Assembly (NCBI RefSeq): GCF_003611635.1
Contig: NZ_RAVZ01000002.1
Coordinates: 1 to 64,000 of the forward strand
Source: Corallococcus terminator
Lineage (GTDB): Bacteria > Myxococcota > Myxococcia > Myxococcales > Myxococcaceae
Direction of reading: 5' to 3'
Length of the DNA stretch: 64,000 bases
Part shown: positions 63,448-64,000 of the stretch, in pieces
How the letters are laid out: each line of letters begins with the position of its first letter
Position numbering within the stretch: the stretch's first letter is position 1
Program-made: the position numbers and the translations under genes
The notes under the pieces: model-generated
What the model was told of the DNA's origin: nothing
Seen by the model: the letters and a program-made list of their open reading frames with translations, nothing else
The model's database searches: none

Positions 63448-64000
63448 ATGCGCCTGCACCTCGTGGACGGCACGTATGAGCTGTATCGGGCCCACTATTC
63501 GCCCCGGCCGGGCACCACCACCCCGGACGGGCGCGACGTGAAGGCCACGGCGGGGGTGATGGATTCCCTGCTCGCGCTGTTGCACGACGAGACCGAGGCC
63601 GTGACACACATCGCGGTGGCGTTCGACAACCCCATCCGCTCGTTCCGCAACGCGCTGTTCGCCGGCTACAAGGGCGACGAGGGCGTGCCGCCGGAATTGC
63701 GCGCGCAGTTCGACCTGGTGGAGCACGCGGTGGAGTCGCTGGGCGTACGCGTGTGGTCCATGAAAGACCATGAGGCCGATGACGCGCTCGCCACGGCGGC
63801 GGCGCGCTTCGCGGGCGAGGTGGAGCAGGTGCGGCTGCTCACGCCGGACAAGGACCTGGGCCAGTGCGTGCGGGGCCAGCACGTGGTGCAGGTGGACCGG
63901 CGGCAGCAGAAGGTGATGGACGCTGAAGCGGTGAAGGCGAAGATGGGGGTGGCGCCCGAAAGCATCCCGGACCTGCTGGCGCTGATGGGCGACGACGCGG
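63448..64000 (+). CDS. 5'-3' exonuclease (PolA N-terminal-like), partial
   Basis: The frame from ATG 63448 runs off the end of the window with 184 codons visible. It matches the PIN/flap-nuclease fold of DNA polymerase I 5'-3' exonuclease: LHLVDGTYELYRAHYS at the N-terminus (first metal Asp), AVAFDNPIRSFRNALFAGYKG, then MKDHEADDALATAAARF (metal-binding acidic cluster) and LLTPDKDLGQCV. The start of the helix-hairpin-helix region, IPDLLALMGDDA, is at the window edge. Whether it is a free-standing exonuclease (about 290 residues) or part of a larger protein cannot be seen. Confidence 0.88.
   Translation, partial: MRLHLVDGTYELYRAHYSPRPGTTTPDGRDVKATAGVMDSLLALLHDETEAVTHIAVAFDNPIRSFRNALFAGYKGDEGVPPELRAQFDLVEHAVESLGVRVWSMKDHEADDALATAAARFAGEVEQVRLLTPDKDLGQCVRGQHVVQVDRRQQKVMDAEAVKAKMGVAPESIPDLLALMGDDA

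Noticed and set aside
1-64000. CRISPR arrays, insertion sequences, prophage or integron
   Set aside because: No evenly spaced short direct repeats outside the coding array at 22390-22692, no transposase or integrase motifs and no phage structural genes were found.

Overview
The window is GC-rich (roughly 70% by eye, third codon positions almost all G or C) and tightly packed. It reads as a chromosomal segment of a myxobacterium (Myxococcota), most like Corallococcus. The grounds are the density of multi-domain sensor kinases and secreted beta-propeller lipoproteins, an ETF-quinone type membrane oxidoreductase, and a lipoprotein/cytosolic pair resembling the myxobacterial DUF6310/DUF5953 families. 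The genus is inferred from gene content only. No insertion sequence, integrase, phage module or CRISPR array was seen.

Region 1 to 13 kb: the 3' end of rtcB, a tRNA-Gln, an archaemetzincin-like protein that has lost catalytic residues, a beta-propeller lipoprotein, six adjacent minus-strand DUF3592-type membrane proteins (several with 4-nt overlaps), an ankyrin protein, a membrane Fe-S oxidoreductase facing it across a shared terminator, a 51-residue acidic protein, a von Willebrand A protein, and a DsbD/ScsB-like reductase with its redoxin partner (to 13.96 kb). Region 14 to 15.7 kb: an AbiE-type toxin/antitoxin pair bracketed by two terminators with identical stems. Region 15.7 to 26.4 kb: an MpaB/Lcp-type (DUF2236) protein, two signal-less HtrA-like proteases, a three-gene operon (asparagine-synthetase-like enzyme, macrolide-type glycosyltransferase, circularly permuted ROK-like protein), and a recQ plus radical-SAM pair. 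The asparagine-synthetase-like gene carries an in-frame ~75-bp tandem repeat array whose core, GTTGTCCACAG, matches the DnaA box of GC-rich bacteria.

Region 26.4 to 35.6 kb: a sensor kinase, an aldo/keto reductase behind a palindromic operator, and a fully overlapping five-gene operon: MoxR-type AAA+ ATPase, unknown 276-residue protein, HExxH plus VWA protein, 187-residue coiled-coil protein and a PaaK/CapK-like adenylate-forming enzyme. This operon is the strongest candidate in the window for an undescribed system. Region 35.6 to 47.6 kb: a LuxR-type regulator with a degenerate receiver, an S41 peptidase, a dipeptide epimerase, a hybrid kinase, a SUFU-domain protein, a COG3146-type acyltransferase, a qorR/qorB-like pair around an inverted-repeat operator, a nuclease-fold lipoprotein with its probable immunity partner, and a fatty acid desaturase. 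Region 47.8 to 64 kb: bioA, a berberine-bridge-type oxidoreductase, a 1,141-residue kinase with two complete kinase cores, a DedA plus AI-2E transporter pair, an S9 peptidase whose Shine-Dalgarno lies inside a hairpin, envelope lipoproteins including an OmpA-domain protein, and the start of a 5'-3' exonuclease gene cut by the window end.
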